64,000 nucleotides of DNA, taken from an uncultured SAR86 cluster bacterium (GTDB taxonomy: Bacteria > Pseudomonadota > Gammaproteobacteria > Magnimaribacterales > D2472). The position numbers and the translations under genes are program-made. The notes beneath the pieces are model-generated. The model was given only the letters and a program-made list of their open reading frames with translations. It was not told the origin of the DNA and did not search any database. Below are positions 7,818 to 23,390 of this stretch, piece after piece; position 1 is the stretch's first letter; every line of letters begins with the position of its first letter. The stretch covers positions 1 to 64,000 of the forward strand of contig CACBPT010000002.1 of the NCBI GenBank assembly GCA_902541245.1, written 5' to 3'.

Positions 7818-9293
7818 ATGTATAAAGAAGCAATCCTGGATGCAGTCTCAATGCATGATCTGCCATCAAGATGGCATTCAGACGTCTTGGAAGAGGTAAA
7901 GAAAGCAACTAAAAAAAAGAAAGTATCAAAATACAGGCAGGATTTAAGAAAATTGCCCTTTATAACTATTGATGGTGAGGATGCAAAAGATTTTGATGAT
8001 GCTATTTATTGCACACAGAATAGTAACGGCTTCAAACTATTTGTAGCTATTGCCGATGTATCGTTTTACGTCAAAACGGGATCCAAAACAGATAAAGAAG
8101 CTCAAAAAAGAGGCACATCTATATATTTTCCAGCAAAAGTTATACCCATGTTGCCAGAGGATTTATCCAACGGTATCTGCTCTTTAAAGCCTAATGAAGA
8201 TAGATGTGCAATGATTTGCGAAATGTCCCTTGGCTGCAATGGCAAAAGGGGTAAATATAAGTTTTACAGTGGTTTGATAAAATCCAAGGCTCGATTAACT
8301 TATAATCAGGTAGAAAAACATCTTCAAGGCTCTTCAAAAATAGAGTTGTCCCAAGTTCGAGATTCAATCAATGATTTAAATGAGCTTACAAATTTAAGGT
8401 TAATTCATCGAAACAAAAGAAAAGCATTAGAAATAAATCCCAAAGAAATCAGCTTAGAATTAAATAAAAATAAAGAAGTAAAAAATATTCTAGTTAAAAA
8501 GTCGCTATTTGCCCACAAGCTTGTTGAAGAATCTATGCTCTTAGCTAACGAGTCTGCTGCAGAGTTTATGGAGGACCGTTTAAAGCTTGGAGTTTACAGA
8601 GTTCATGAGGATCCGGATGCCAGCAAACTCGAGTTGTTAAAAAAACATTTCCATATTCCTGCTCAAATAAGTAAAAAATTATCCCCCCTGGAGGTAATCA
8701 ACTCATGTCTTGTGCAAGCTAATAAAAAAAATGACGATATTGGAAAAATCTTAATTCTTCAAACTTTAGCAAGGGCAGGATATTCAACCAATAATTTAGG
8801 GCATTTTGGATTACAGCTGCAAAGATATGCTCACTTTACATCTCCAATTAGAAGATATCCTGACTTACTTGTTCATAGATTAATTAGCTCCTATCTCGCT
8901 CACAAGAAACCAAATAGAACAGAAAATGAACTTCAAGACGAATGTGAAAATGCTTCAGTGCTCGAAAGACGTGCTGAAAAAGCATCCAGGCAAGTAGAAC
9001 AAGTTTTAGTCTGTGAATATCTTAAAGGAAAAATAGGCTCATCAATGAACGGAGTGATCACAGGAGTGACAGATTTTGGTCTTTTTATTAATTTGGAGCC
9101 CTATTTTATATCCGGTCTTTTGCACGTATCTGACTTACCTGATGATCATTATCATTTATTGAATAATCAAAGAGTGCTTAAGGGTAGAAAAAGGGGTGGT
9201 GTTTTTAAGCTTGGTCAAAAAATAAAAGTTAAAATTGCAGCGATTTTTCCACTTGAAAGAAAAATCAATTTAGTCATTCCAAATGGAAAATAA
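7818..9293 (+). CDS. rnr: RNase II/R family exoribonuclease lacking the usual N-terminal region
   Basis: RNB catalytic motif ITIDGEDAKDFDDAIYC, HFTSPIRRYPDLLVHR, C-terminal S1 domain (GVITGVTDFGLFINL); rlmB downstream as in E. coli rnr-rlmB. Confidence 0.88.
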   Translation: MYKEAILDAVSMHDLPSRWHSDVLEEVKKATKKKKVSKYRQDLRKLPFITIDGEDAKDFDDAIYCTQNSNGFKLFVAIADVSFYVKTGSKTDKEAQKRGTSIYFPAKVIPMLPEDLSNGICSLKPNEDRCAMICEMSLGCNGKRGKYKFYSGLIKSKARLTYNQVEKHLQGSSKIELSQVRDSINDLNELTNLRLIHRNKRKALEINPKEISLELNKNKEVKNILVKKSLFAHKLVEESMLLANESAAEFMEDRLKLGVYRVHEDPDASKLELLKKHFHIPAQISKKLSPLEVINSCLVQANKKNDDIGKILILQTLARAGYSTNNLGHFGLQLQRYAHFTSPIRRYPDLLVHRLISSYLAHKKPNRTENELQDECENASVLERRAEKASRQVEQVLVCEYLKGKIGSSMNGVITGVTDFGLFINLEPYFISGLLHVSDLPDDHYHLLNNQRVLKGRKRGGVFKLGQKIKVKIAAIFPLERKINLVIPNGK

Positions 9294-10008
9294 AAATTTA
9301 TCAAATCTTCGCGTAGGATTTCATAGCATCGAGATCTTGTTAAAACTTTCCCCTGAAAATATAAAAAAAATATTTATACCAGCAAACAGAAACGATGAAC
9401 GAGTTGTTAACTTAATTGCGATGGCTAAGAAGCTCTCTATTTCAGTTGAAAGAAAAAAAAGTCTAGTCCAACATCCTGAGGCTTTTTTAAAAAAAGAAGT
9501 AAGTCTTGGGCTCAGTGACTTAAAAAAATATGAGGAAAGCATTCAAAATAAAAATCCTACATTCTTAGTCATTGATAATGTTATTGATCCAAGAAACCTT
9601 GGCGCTTGCATTAGATCTGCAGCGGCCAGTAATATTGATGGAGTTATTATTAACAAGCATCATTGCTCACCCATCACTCCAATTGTCAGGCAAATTTCTG
9701 CTGGAGGAACAGAGGCAGTTCAGATTTTTACTATTACAAACTTAGTTAATACCCTTAGGTACTTTAAAAAAATGAATTATTTAATTCTTGGCACAAGTGA
9801 GCATGCGAACATAATGCATACGGAACTCGACCTAAACAAACCTATTCTTGCAATAGTTGGTTCTGAAGAAGATGGAATTAGAAAGAAAACACAAGAAAAC
9901 TGCAATGAAATGTGCACATTGTCTAAAAATGAAAATATAAATAGTTTAAATGTATCTGTTGCAACAGGTATCATGCTCTTTGAAGTTGCAAGGCAAAAAT
10001 TTAACTAA
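9283..10008 (+). CDS. rlmB: 23S rRNA (guanosine-2'-O-)-methyltransferase RlmB (SpoU family)
   Basis: VIDNVIDPRNLGACIRSAAA, IVGSEEDGI, NSLNVSVATGIMLFE motifs; overlaps rnr by 11 nt. Confidence 0.93.
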   Translation: MENKNLSNLRVGFHSIEILLKLSPENIKKIFIPANRNDERVVNLIAMAKKLSISVERKKSLVQHPEAFLKKEVSLGLSDLKKYEESIQNKNPTFLVIDNVIDPRNLGACIRSAAASNIDGVIINKHHCSPITPIVRQISAGGTEAVQIFTITNLVNTLRYFKKMNYLILGTSEHANIMHTELDLNKPILAIVGSEEDGIRKKTQENCNEMCTLSKNENINSLNVSVATGIMLFEVARQKFN

Positions 10009-10049
10009 ATTTAATCTATAATTGTTAAGATTTTTAAAGATAAACGAAT

Positions 10050-10973
10050 ATGCTCAATCAAAGAACTATTAATAATCCAATTAAAGCGGTTGGTGTAGGT
10101 CTTCATAGTGGCAATAAAATGACCATGGAACTTTTGCCTGCTCCTGTAAATTCTGGAATAACATTTATTCGAAATGACCTTGACCCAGAAATAGAAATAC
10201 CTGCTTTATATGACTATGTTGGAGACACTACTTTATCTACAAATCTATTTAAAGATGGCTACAAAATTGGAACCATTGAGCATCTGCTTTCGGCTATTGC
10301 TGGTCTTGGAATAGATAACTGCATAATAAAAGTTGATGGTCCAGAAGTGCCGATAATGGATGGAAGTGCAAGCCCGTATGTCTTTTTAATTCAGTCTGCT
10401 GGACTAGTTGAACAAGATGAATTAAAAAAATTCATTAAAGTAAAAAAAGAAGTTCGCGTCGAGCGAGATGATACTTACGCTGCAATTAAACCATTTGACG
10501 GTTTTAAAGTTTCTTTTGAGATAAATTTTGAAGATCCAAGCATTAATAAACATTCGCAAAAATCTTCCATCGACTTTTCATCTACCTCTTTTGTTAAAGA
10601 AATTTGCAGAGCTAGAACATTTGGAGCAGTTAAAGATTTAGATTTACTGCAATCCAAAGGCTTGGCTTTGGGAGCTAGCGTTGCAAATGCAATAGCTGTT
10701 GGAGAAGATGGTATCCTTAATGAAGATGGCTTGAGATTTGATGATGAGTTTGTAAAGCATAAAATGCTTGATGCTATTGGTGATTTGTATTTGCTTGGTC
10801 ATAACCTCATTGGCCAGTTTTCTGGGTATAAATCTGGCCACTCACTTAATAATGAATTATTAAGAAAAATACTCTCGTCTGAAGATGCTTGGGAGGTGGT
10901 TACCTTTGAAGATACCTCCACTGCCCCAATATCATATGTCAGGGCTCCATTTGGAGATGCAATAGAGCTCTGA
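10050..10973 (+). CDS. lpxC: UDP-3-O-acyl-N-acetylglucosamine deacetylase
   Basis: [45 protein letters not shown] motifs. Confidence 0.97.
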   Translation: MLNQRTINNPIKAVGVGLHSGNKMTMELLPAPVNSGITFIRNDLDPEIEIPALYDYVGDTTLSTNLFKDGYKIGTIEHLLSAIAGLGIDNCIIKVDGPEVPIMDGSASPYVFLIQSAGLVEQDELKKFIKVKKEVRVERDDTYAAIKPFDGFKVSFEINFEDPSINKHSQKSSIDFSSTSFVKEICRARTFGAVKDLDLLQSKGLALGASVANAIAVGEDGILNEDGLRFDDEFVKHKMLDAIGDLYLLGHNLIGQFSGYKSGHSLNNELLRKILSSEDAWEVVTFEDTSTAPISYVRAPFGDAIEL

Positions 10974-11006
10974 TTAAAATATAGAAAATAATTAACAATT
11001 AAATTG

Positions 11007-13724
11007 ATGTCATTTTTAACCAAAATATTTGGAAGCAGTAACCAGCGCTCTTTAAAGCGGATGCAAATCATTGTGGATCAAATTAATGATCTTGAGTCTG
11101 AATATCAACAATTAAGCGATGAAGAGCTATCTTCACTCAGAGAGAAATTTAAAAGATTAAAAGAAGATTCTGGATTTGATTTATTGGCGCACACCTTTGC
11201 GGCAACTCGAGAAGTAAGTACTAGAACAACAGGACTGAGGCATTTTGATTGTCAAATGCTCGGAGGTATAGCCCTGTCTGAAGGCAACATAGCTGAAATG
11301 AAAACTGGGGAAGGAAAAACTTTAGTCGCAACTTTACCCGCGTATTTTAATGCAGTCAAAGATAACAAAGTGATCCTTGTTACCGTTAATGACTACCTTG
11401 CACAAAGAGATGCTGATTGGATGAAGCCTATCTATGAAGGATTAGGACTAAAAGTTGGAGTAATTCATTCAAACCAACCTTTTGAAGAAAAGAAAGCAGC
11501 CTACGAATGTGATGTGATTTACGCTACTAATGGTGAATTGGGCTTCGATTACCTAAGAGACAACATGGCTCTTCGAGCTGAAGATAAGGTCCAATGCTCT
11601 CTAGATTTTGCGATTGTGGATGAGGTGGATTCAATACTAATTGATGAAGCTCGAACACCATTAATTATTTCTGGCCCCTCTAATGAAAGTGCAGATTACT
11701 ATGTTCAAATAAAAAAAATCATTCCTAGTTTAAAAAAACAATTAAGGGAAGGAACTGAAGATGAGCCGCTTAGTGCAGATGAAAAAGGTCACTATATTAT
11801 TGATGAAAAAAATAGGTCAATAGAGCTTACTGATGATGGTTATATAGTTGTCGAAAATCATCTTGAGGAACTTGGCTTACTTCAATCTGATGATAGTCTT
11901 TATTCTGTTAGCAATATAAAAATAATGCGTTATGTGAATGCTACCTTAAAAGCAGCATTTCTGTTTAATAAGAATGTACATTATCTAGTTAGAGGGCAAG
12001 AGGTGCTCTTGATAGATGAACATACTGGCAGAACAATGCCTGGTCGAAGAATGAGCGAAGGAATTCATCAGGCTCTTGAATGTAAAGAGAACGTTGCAAT
12101 TCAAAAAGAATCTCAAACTCTAGCTTCTACAACATATCAGAATTTTTTTAGGCTTTTTAACAAGCTCTCTGGAATGACAGGGACTGCAGATACTGAAGCT
12201 GCTGAATTTGCTGAAATATATGGTTTAAAGGTATCGATAATTCCAACAAATAAACCAATGGCAAGAGATGATAATGATGATTTAGTCTTTCTTACTCAAG
12301 AATCAAAATTTAAAGCCTTGATCGAAGAAATAGAATTATTAAGAAGAAAAGATGCTCCTATTTTAGTTGGTACTGCTTCGGTTGAGTCTTCTGAAATAGT
12401 ATCTGCATTATTGAGTAAGAAAAATATCTCTCATCAAGTTCTTAATGCTAAACAGCATGAAAAAGAAGCCGAGGTTATTGCAAATGCTGGGCGTCCAGGT
12501 GTTGTAACAATAGCAACAAATATGGCTGGAAGGGGAACAGACATAGTTCTTGGTGGAAAAGAAAATATAGGTGACGGAGAATGGGAAAAAAGACATCAGC
12601 TAGTATTAGATGCTGGAGGTCTTCATATTCTTGGAACTGAGAGACACGAATCTCGCAGAATTGATAATCAGCTTAGAGGTCGATCAGGACGGCAGGGAGA
12701 TCCAGGTTATTCAAAATTTTTCTTATCACTAGAAGATGATTTATTAAGGCTATTTATATCTGATAGTCGGAGAGGTTTGTTTGAAAAAATTGGTATGGGC
12801 GATGATCACATTGAACATAAAATGTTATCCAGAGGGATAGAAAATGCACAAAGAAGAATAGAAAGTAGAAATTTTGATATTAGAAAAAACTTGTTGGAAT
12901 ATGACGATGTTGCAAATGACCAGAGGCAAGCGATCTATTCTTTAAGAAATCAACTCTTAAATGAAGATAATATTTCTGAAGCAATAAATGAGCTTATATT
13001 TTCAGAGATGCAATCTATTTGTAATGATTTTGTTCCATTGGAGTCCGTTGAGAGCCAATGGAGACTTAAAGAATTAGATGGATATCTAAATGATCACTAT
13101 TTATTTGAAAAGGGCATCGCGGCAAAAGTAAAAAATGATAAGAAATTAACTCCAGAAACAATTGCAAGTCTAGTCGCTGAAAAAGCATTAAAACGTTATC
13201 AAGAAAAATATATAACCATCAAAGAAAACCTTGCACAGTTAGAAAAACAAGTCATGCTCCAAATATTAGATGTTCATTGGAAAGATCACTTGGCTGAGAT
13301 GGATCACCTAAGACAAAGTGTGGGACTGAGGGCATATGCACAAAAAAATCCTAAAAATGAATATAAGCGTGAGGCATTTGAAATGTTTGAGGTCATGTTA
13401 AATGCAATTAATAGTGAGTCCATAAAGGTATTATTCAGATTAGAGCTAGCAACTGAAGAAGAAATACAAGAACTTGAAGATAGATCACGTGAAGCACAGA
13501 AAAATAGAGAAATGATGTTGAATCAAGAAAAACTAGAGCCAGTAATAGGAAATGAAAGCAACTCTCATTCAAGAAAACAAGAAACTGTGGAGACAGTAAA
13601 AAAAGATACTCCTAAATTTGGAAGAAATGAAGTAGTAAAAATTACCGATGGGCAAAATACCAAAGAATTGAAATATAAAAAAGCACAACCTCTTATTGAA
13701 AATGAGGGGTGGAAGATAATATAA
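11007..13724 (+). CDS. secA: Protein translocase ATPase SecA
   Basis: MKTGEGKTLVATLPAYFNA Walker A, DEVDSILIDEARTPL, RLRGRSGRQGDPG-type motif; C-terminal tail has no CxCxSGxxxxxCH. Confidence 0.97.
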   Translation: MSFLTKIFGSSNQRSLKRMQIIVDQINDLESEYQQLSDEELSSLREKFKRLKEDSGFDLLAHTFAATREVSTRTTGLRHFDCQMLGGIALSEGNIAEMKTGEGKTLVATLPAYFNAVKDNKVILVTVNDYLAQRDADWMKPIYEGLGLKVGVIHSNQPFEEKKAAYECDVIYATNGELGFDYLRDNMALRAEDKVQCSLDFAIVDEVDSILIDEARTPLIISGPSNESADYYVQIKKIIPSLKKQLREGTEDEPLSADEKGHYIIDEKNRSIELTDDGYIVVENHLEELGLLQSDDSLYSVSNIKIMRYVNATLKAAFLFNKNVHYLVRGQEVLLIDEHTGRTMPGRRMSEGIHQALECKENVAIQKESQTLASTTYQNFFRLFNKLSGMTGTADTEAAEFAEIYGLKVSIIPTNKPMARDDNDDLVFLTQESKFKALIEEIELLRRKDAPILVGTASVESSEIVSALLSKKNISHQVLNAKQHEKEAEVIANAGRPGVVTIATNMAGRGTDIVLGGKENIGDGEWEKRHQLVLDAGGLHILGTERHESRRIDNQLRGRSGRQGDPGYSKFFLSLEDDLLRLFISDSRRGLFEKIGMGDDHIEHKMLSRGIENAQRRIESRNFDIRKNLLEYDDVANDQRQAIYSLRNQLLNEDNISEAINELIFSEMQSICNDFVPLESVESQWRLKELDGYLNDHYLFEKGIAAKVKNDKKLTPETIASLVAEKALKRYQEKYITIKENLAQLEKQVMLQILDVHWKDHLAEMDHLRQSVGLRAYAQKNPKNEYKREAFEMFEVMLNAINSESIKVLFRLELATEEEIQELEDRSREAQKNREMMLNQEKLEPVIGNESNSHSRKQETVETVKKDTPKFGRNEVVKITDGQNTKELKYKKAQPLIENEGWKII

Positions 13725-13740
13725 AACTTAGTACTTAAAA

Positions 13741-13908
13741 TTAATCCTCATAAAAATCTTCTGATTCAATAGGCCTGCTTATCAGTTTTTCTTCGTTAGC
13801 CCAATTACCAAGATCAATTAATTTACATTTCTCTGAACAAAAAGGTCTAAAAATATTAGTAGGGCTTAGGTCAGCTTCATTGCTACATCTTGGACAATCT
13901 TTTTTCAT
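13741..13908 (-). CDS. yacG: DNA gyrase inhibitor YacG (zinc-binding)
   Basis: Own translation, absent from the ORF track (55 aa): MKKDCPRCSNEADLSPTNIFRPFCSEKCKLIDLGNWANEEKLISRPIESEDFYED*; CPxC...FCSxxCxxxDLGxW signature; ATGA overlap with coaE. Confidence 0.93.
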   Translation of the reverse strand: MKKDCPRCSNEADLSPTNIFRPFCSEKCKLIDLGNWANEEKLISRPIESEDFYED

Positions 13909-14498
13909 TGTTTAGCTAGCCCTAGATAAAAATGATGCATTGCTAATGATCTTATTTGCAGGTTTTTAAGGGAATCATTATTAGATATCACATCATTAGC
14001 AATGCTTAGCCTTTCCTCTCTGGAGCATTGGGAGTTAATAATATTTTGTATGACATCACTTGAGTTCTTATCTCTTAAGGCTGCTCTTTCAAGTTGAAGC
14101 TCTGGTTCACAATCAATAACGAGAACTCTGTCATAAGAACTCATGCTTTTTGTTTCAAAAATCAAAGGTACCTCAATGATTGAGTATGGTGATTGAGATG
14201 CTAGTATTCTTTCTGACATCTTTTCTCGAACTAAGGGATGCGTAATAGATTCAAGGGCCACTCTTTTTTCAATACTCTCAAAGGCCTCTTTCCTTAGCTT
14301 AGCTCTGTCTATCGAACCATCAGCATGAATTATTTCAGGACCAAAATATTCGACAACTTTTTTAAAGCCAGGAGTATCTTTTTCAACAACCTCTTTAGAT
14401 ACATGATCTGCATCTATGACACTAATACCTTCATTTTTAAAAAAACTTGCAGCAGCTGATTTGCCAGATCCAATTCCACCCGTGAGGCCAACAATCAT
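13905..14498 (-). CDS. coaE: Dephospho-CoA kinase
   Basis: MIVGLTGGIGSGKSAAA P-loop, DADHVSKEVV, EVPLIFE motifs. Confidence 0.96.
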   Translation of the reverse strand: MIVGLTGGIGSGKSAAASFFKNEGISVIDADHVSKEVVEKDTPGFKKVVEYFGPEIIHADGSIDRAKLRKEAFESIEKRVALESITHPLVREKMSERILASQSPYSIIEVPLIFETKSMSSYDRVLVIDCEPELQLERAALRDKNSSDVIQNIINSQCSREERLSIANDVISNNDSLKNLQIRSLAMHHFYLGLAKQ

Positions 14499-14935
14499 TT
14501 TTTAGCTTTGGTATTAATAAATTTTGGAACATTATGTTCCCAGGAACTCTCTTCAACCCTTGATGATATAAACCATTTATTATCTATTTTTTCATAAGTA
14601 TCCTGGTACCACATCCCCAAAAAGAAAACTTCATCATTTTCTGTTTGCATTGGATTAAAACACATCACTTTTCCAGAAGCAGAGTTTCCATTAATTGTAA
14701 GAGAAATATTTGAGATTAGATGTTGGTAATTTGGAAAGCGATCTAGTGCTTTTTCTAAGTACTCAATTATTTCTTTTAGGTTACCTGCTTTACCGCCAAC
14801 TGCAGTGTAATCAATATGAGCATCTTTGGTAAACAAGTTGTTGAACTCTTGAAAATTTTTACTATCTACTGCAGTTGCGTAATCAGTGATTAATTTTTCA
14901 AGTTCCATGCGATCTGAAATTTCAGTAATATCCAT
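14495..14935 (-). CDS. SnoaL/NTF2-like domain protein
   Basis: LEKLITDYATAVDSKNFQEFNNLFTKDAHIDYT and WYQDTYEKIDNKWFISSRV pattern. Confidence 0.8.
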   Translation of the reverse strand: MDITEISDRMELEKLITDYATAVDSKNFQEFNNLFTKDAHIDYTAVGGKAGNLKEIIEYLEKALDRFPNYQHLISNISLTINGNSASGKVMCFNPMQTENDEVFFLGMWYQDTYEKIDNKWFISSRVEESSWEHNVPKFINTKAKK

Positions 14936-14950
14936 ATGTATATTTTATAC

Positions 14951-14983
14951 AAAAAAAAGGCCCTCAGATAATTCTGAGAGCCT
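14951..14983 (-). terminator. Intrinsic terminator of the rRNA operon
   Basis: Minus-strand AGGCTCTCAG-aattat-CTGAGGGCCTTTTTTTT just 3' of 5S. Confidence 0.88.
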
Positions 14984-14996
14984 TTCAAAGAAAAAA

Positions 14997-15114
14997 GCCT
15001 GACGATTACCTACTCTCACACAAGGAGACCTTGCACTACCATTGGCGTGAGTTCGTTTCACTTCTGAGTTCGAGATGGGATCAGGTGGTACCAAACTGCT
15101 ATTGTCATCAGGCA
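14997..15114 (-). rRNA. rrf: 5S ribosomal RNA
   Basis: Minus strand UGCCUGAUGACAAUAGC...CCACCUGAUCCCAUCUCGAACUCAGAAGUGAAAC...UCGUCAGGC. Confidence 0.95.
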
Positions 15115-15187
15115 AACTGGTATGTAATTCTTTTATCACTACAAATAAGTTATTCTTGAACAACGGAACCTTTTTTAAGGTTACATG

Positions 15188-18078
<2,891 letters not shown>

Positions 18079-18332
18079 AACCCTAAAAAAGGGCTACATA
18101 CTTAGCTCTCCTTTGTAATTGCGAGCTAAGTTTTATTATTATTTGAGAATAACTTAATAAAATTTTCTTCTATTAATGCAGTGATCTAATGTGTACATAT
18201 TTTTGATAACAGATAAAAATATGACACTGTAAATATAAAAATATTTACTAGAAAATTACATACCAAAACTTATAAATAACTTCTCTTAAATATTTGATTA
18301 CTCGTGTGGGCACTCTAGTACGAAAGTTTCGT

Positions 18333-19867
<1,535 letters not shown>

Positions 19868-19992
19868 AAATCATGTTGTGTTACTTTTATAAAATATTAA
19901 AAATAACAAAAATATATATCTCGTATTTTGAACACCCACACGAGTAACCAAATATGTTAAAAGAATATGCCAGCTCTAGGCCGGAACGTGGA

Positions 19993-20020
19993 ATTGTATA
20001 CCCTTAGGTATAAATATCAA
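19993..20020 (-). promoter_or_regulatory. Candidate rRNA operon promoter
   Basis: Minus strand TTGATA (20015-20020), 16-bp spacer, TACAAT (19993-19998), then a GC-rich stretch. Confidence 0.55.
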
Positions 20021-20032
20021 CCGGTTTGATAA

Positions 20033-21563
<1,531 letters not shown>

Positions 21564-21567
<4 letters not shown>

Positions 21568-23300
21568 GCCTTAACATTCTTTTTAATCCACATGTCTTTC
21601 ATGCTTCCATTAGGAGCAACTAGCATTGGATAGACATGTTCATTTGGATCGACATAGACATCGACAAATACTAATTTGTCCTTCATAGAGAATGCCTTTT
21701 CTAAAGACTTCTTAAGATCTGCTTTTTTGGTGACTTTCATACCAATATGCCCATAAGATTCAGCAAGTTTTACAAAATCAGGCAAAGAATCAGAATAGGT
21801 ACTCGCTGAATGCCGTCCACCATAATTCATATCTTGCCATTGTCTGACCATCCCAAGGGCTTCATTATTAATGTTTATAATTTTTATTGGTAGATTGTAC
21901 TGAAGGCAAGTAGAAAGCTCTTGAATACACATCTGAATACTTCCCTCGCCAGTAACACAAACAACCTCGTCTTTGGGAAAAGCTAATTTAACTCCCATGG
22001 CTGCAGGCAAACCAAAACCCATTGTCCCCAACCCACCAGAATTCACCCAACGTCTGGGTTTATTGAAATGATAATACTGAGCTACAAACATCTGATGTTG
22101 GCCAACATCAGATGTAACCCAAGCATTTCCATTTGTGGCATGATAGAGTTCTTGCACAACAACCTGAGGAAGAATCATTTGAGATTTGTTTTTCTTGAGA
22201 TATAGATCATGATCGAGGCCGTGCATTTCTCTCCATTTAGCAACTTGTTGATTCCATGATTCAAGAGCATCTGTATCAATTTTAATTTTAGAACGTTTAA
22301 TCTCTTTTATAAGTGCGCTAAGAGAGTCTTTTACTTGTCCAACTATAGGTATATCTGCATTAATAATTTTTGAGATTGAAGCAGGATCAACATCGATATG
22401 AACAATTCTTGCGTTTGGGGCGAACAATGATGGAGTATTAGTAATGCGATCATCAAATCTTGCGCCAACCGCAATAATAACATCGGCATTGTGCATCGCC
22501 ATGTTTGCTTGGTAGGTTCCATGCATACCTAACATTCCCATGAAATACTTATCCTTTGCGGGATATACACCCAGTCCCATCAAAGTGTTAGTAACAGGTG
22601 CTTTTAATAATTTGTTTAAGGCAATTAGCTCCTTATGAGCATTTCCAAGAATTACACCACCACCTGCATAAATTACTGGGCGTTCTGCTGATAAAATATT
22701 TTTACATGCTTTTTTAATCTGTCCAGGGTGGGGTAAAACTCTAGGTTGATATGACCTCAGTGAGACCTCTTTAGGTTTTTTGTATTCATATAATTTTGTT
22801 GGATCAGTTTTATCTTTAGGTATATCAATAACAACTGGGCCGGGCCTACCTGTGGTAGCTATATGAAATGCCTCTTGGATAATTCTCGGAATATCTTGAG
22901 TATCTTGAACGATAAAGCTGTGTTTTACTATTGGTCTTGAGATACCTATCATGTCAGTTTCCTGAAATGAATCAGTGCCAATTAGATGACTTTGTACTTG
23001 TCCAGAAATTACAATCAAAGGAATTGAATCCATATATGCAGTCGCCAAACCAGTAATTGCGTTCGTTGCACCGGGCCCAGAAGTTACCAAAGCAACTCCA
23101 GGTTTTCCTGTGGCTCGAGAATAGCCATCTGCTGCATGAGTAGCCCCTTGTTCATGACGAACTAAAATATGATCACAAGCTTTTTGTTTAAATATAGAAT
23201 CATAGATGTGCAAGGCAGCACCACCCGGATAGCCAAATATAAACTTTACTCCCTCCTCTTTAAGAGCTCGTAGTAACAGATCGCCACCTGAAAGTTTCAT
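21564..23300 (-). CDS. ilvB: Acetolactate synthase large subunit
   Basis: ThDP enzyme motifs GYPGGAALHIYD, RHEQGATHAADGYSRATGKPG; overlaps ilvH by 4 nt. Confidence 0.96.
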
Positions 23301-23390
23301 GAATCTAAATTATTTACCAAAAAGTAGATAGTTTTATACATTAATTATGATTAAAAACAAGTTTATTGCTTATTTATAAGGACTTTCAGG

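Noticed and set aside
9321-11071. Antisense ORFs in rlmB and lpxC/secA (9321-9542, 9777-9974, 10475-10657, 10644-10841, 10799-11071)
   Set aside because: Opposite to strongly supported housekeeping genes, with no domain or start-site support.
23301-23390. Possible ilv leader peptide/attenuator upstream of ilvB
   Set aside because: The 90-nt gap shows no run of Leu/Val/Ile codons in a short ORF and no clear terminator hairpin.
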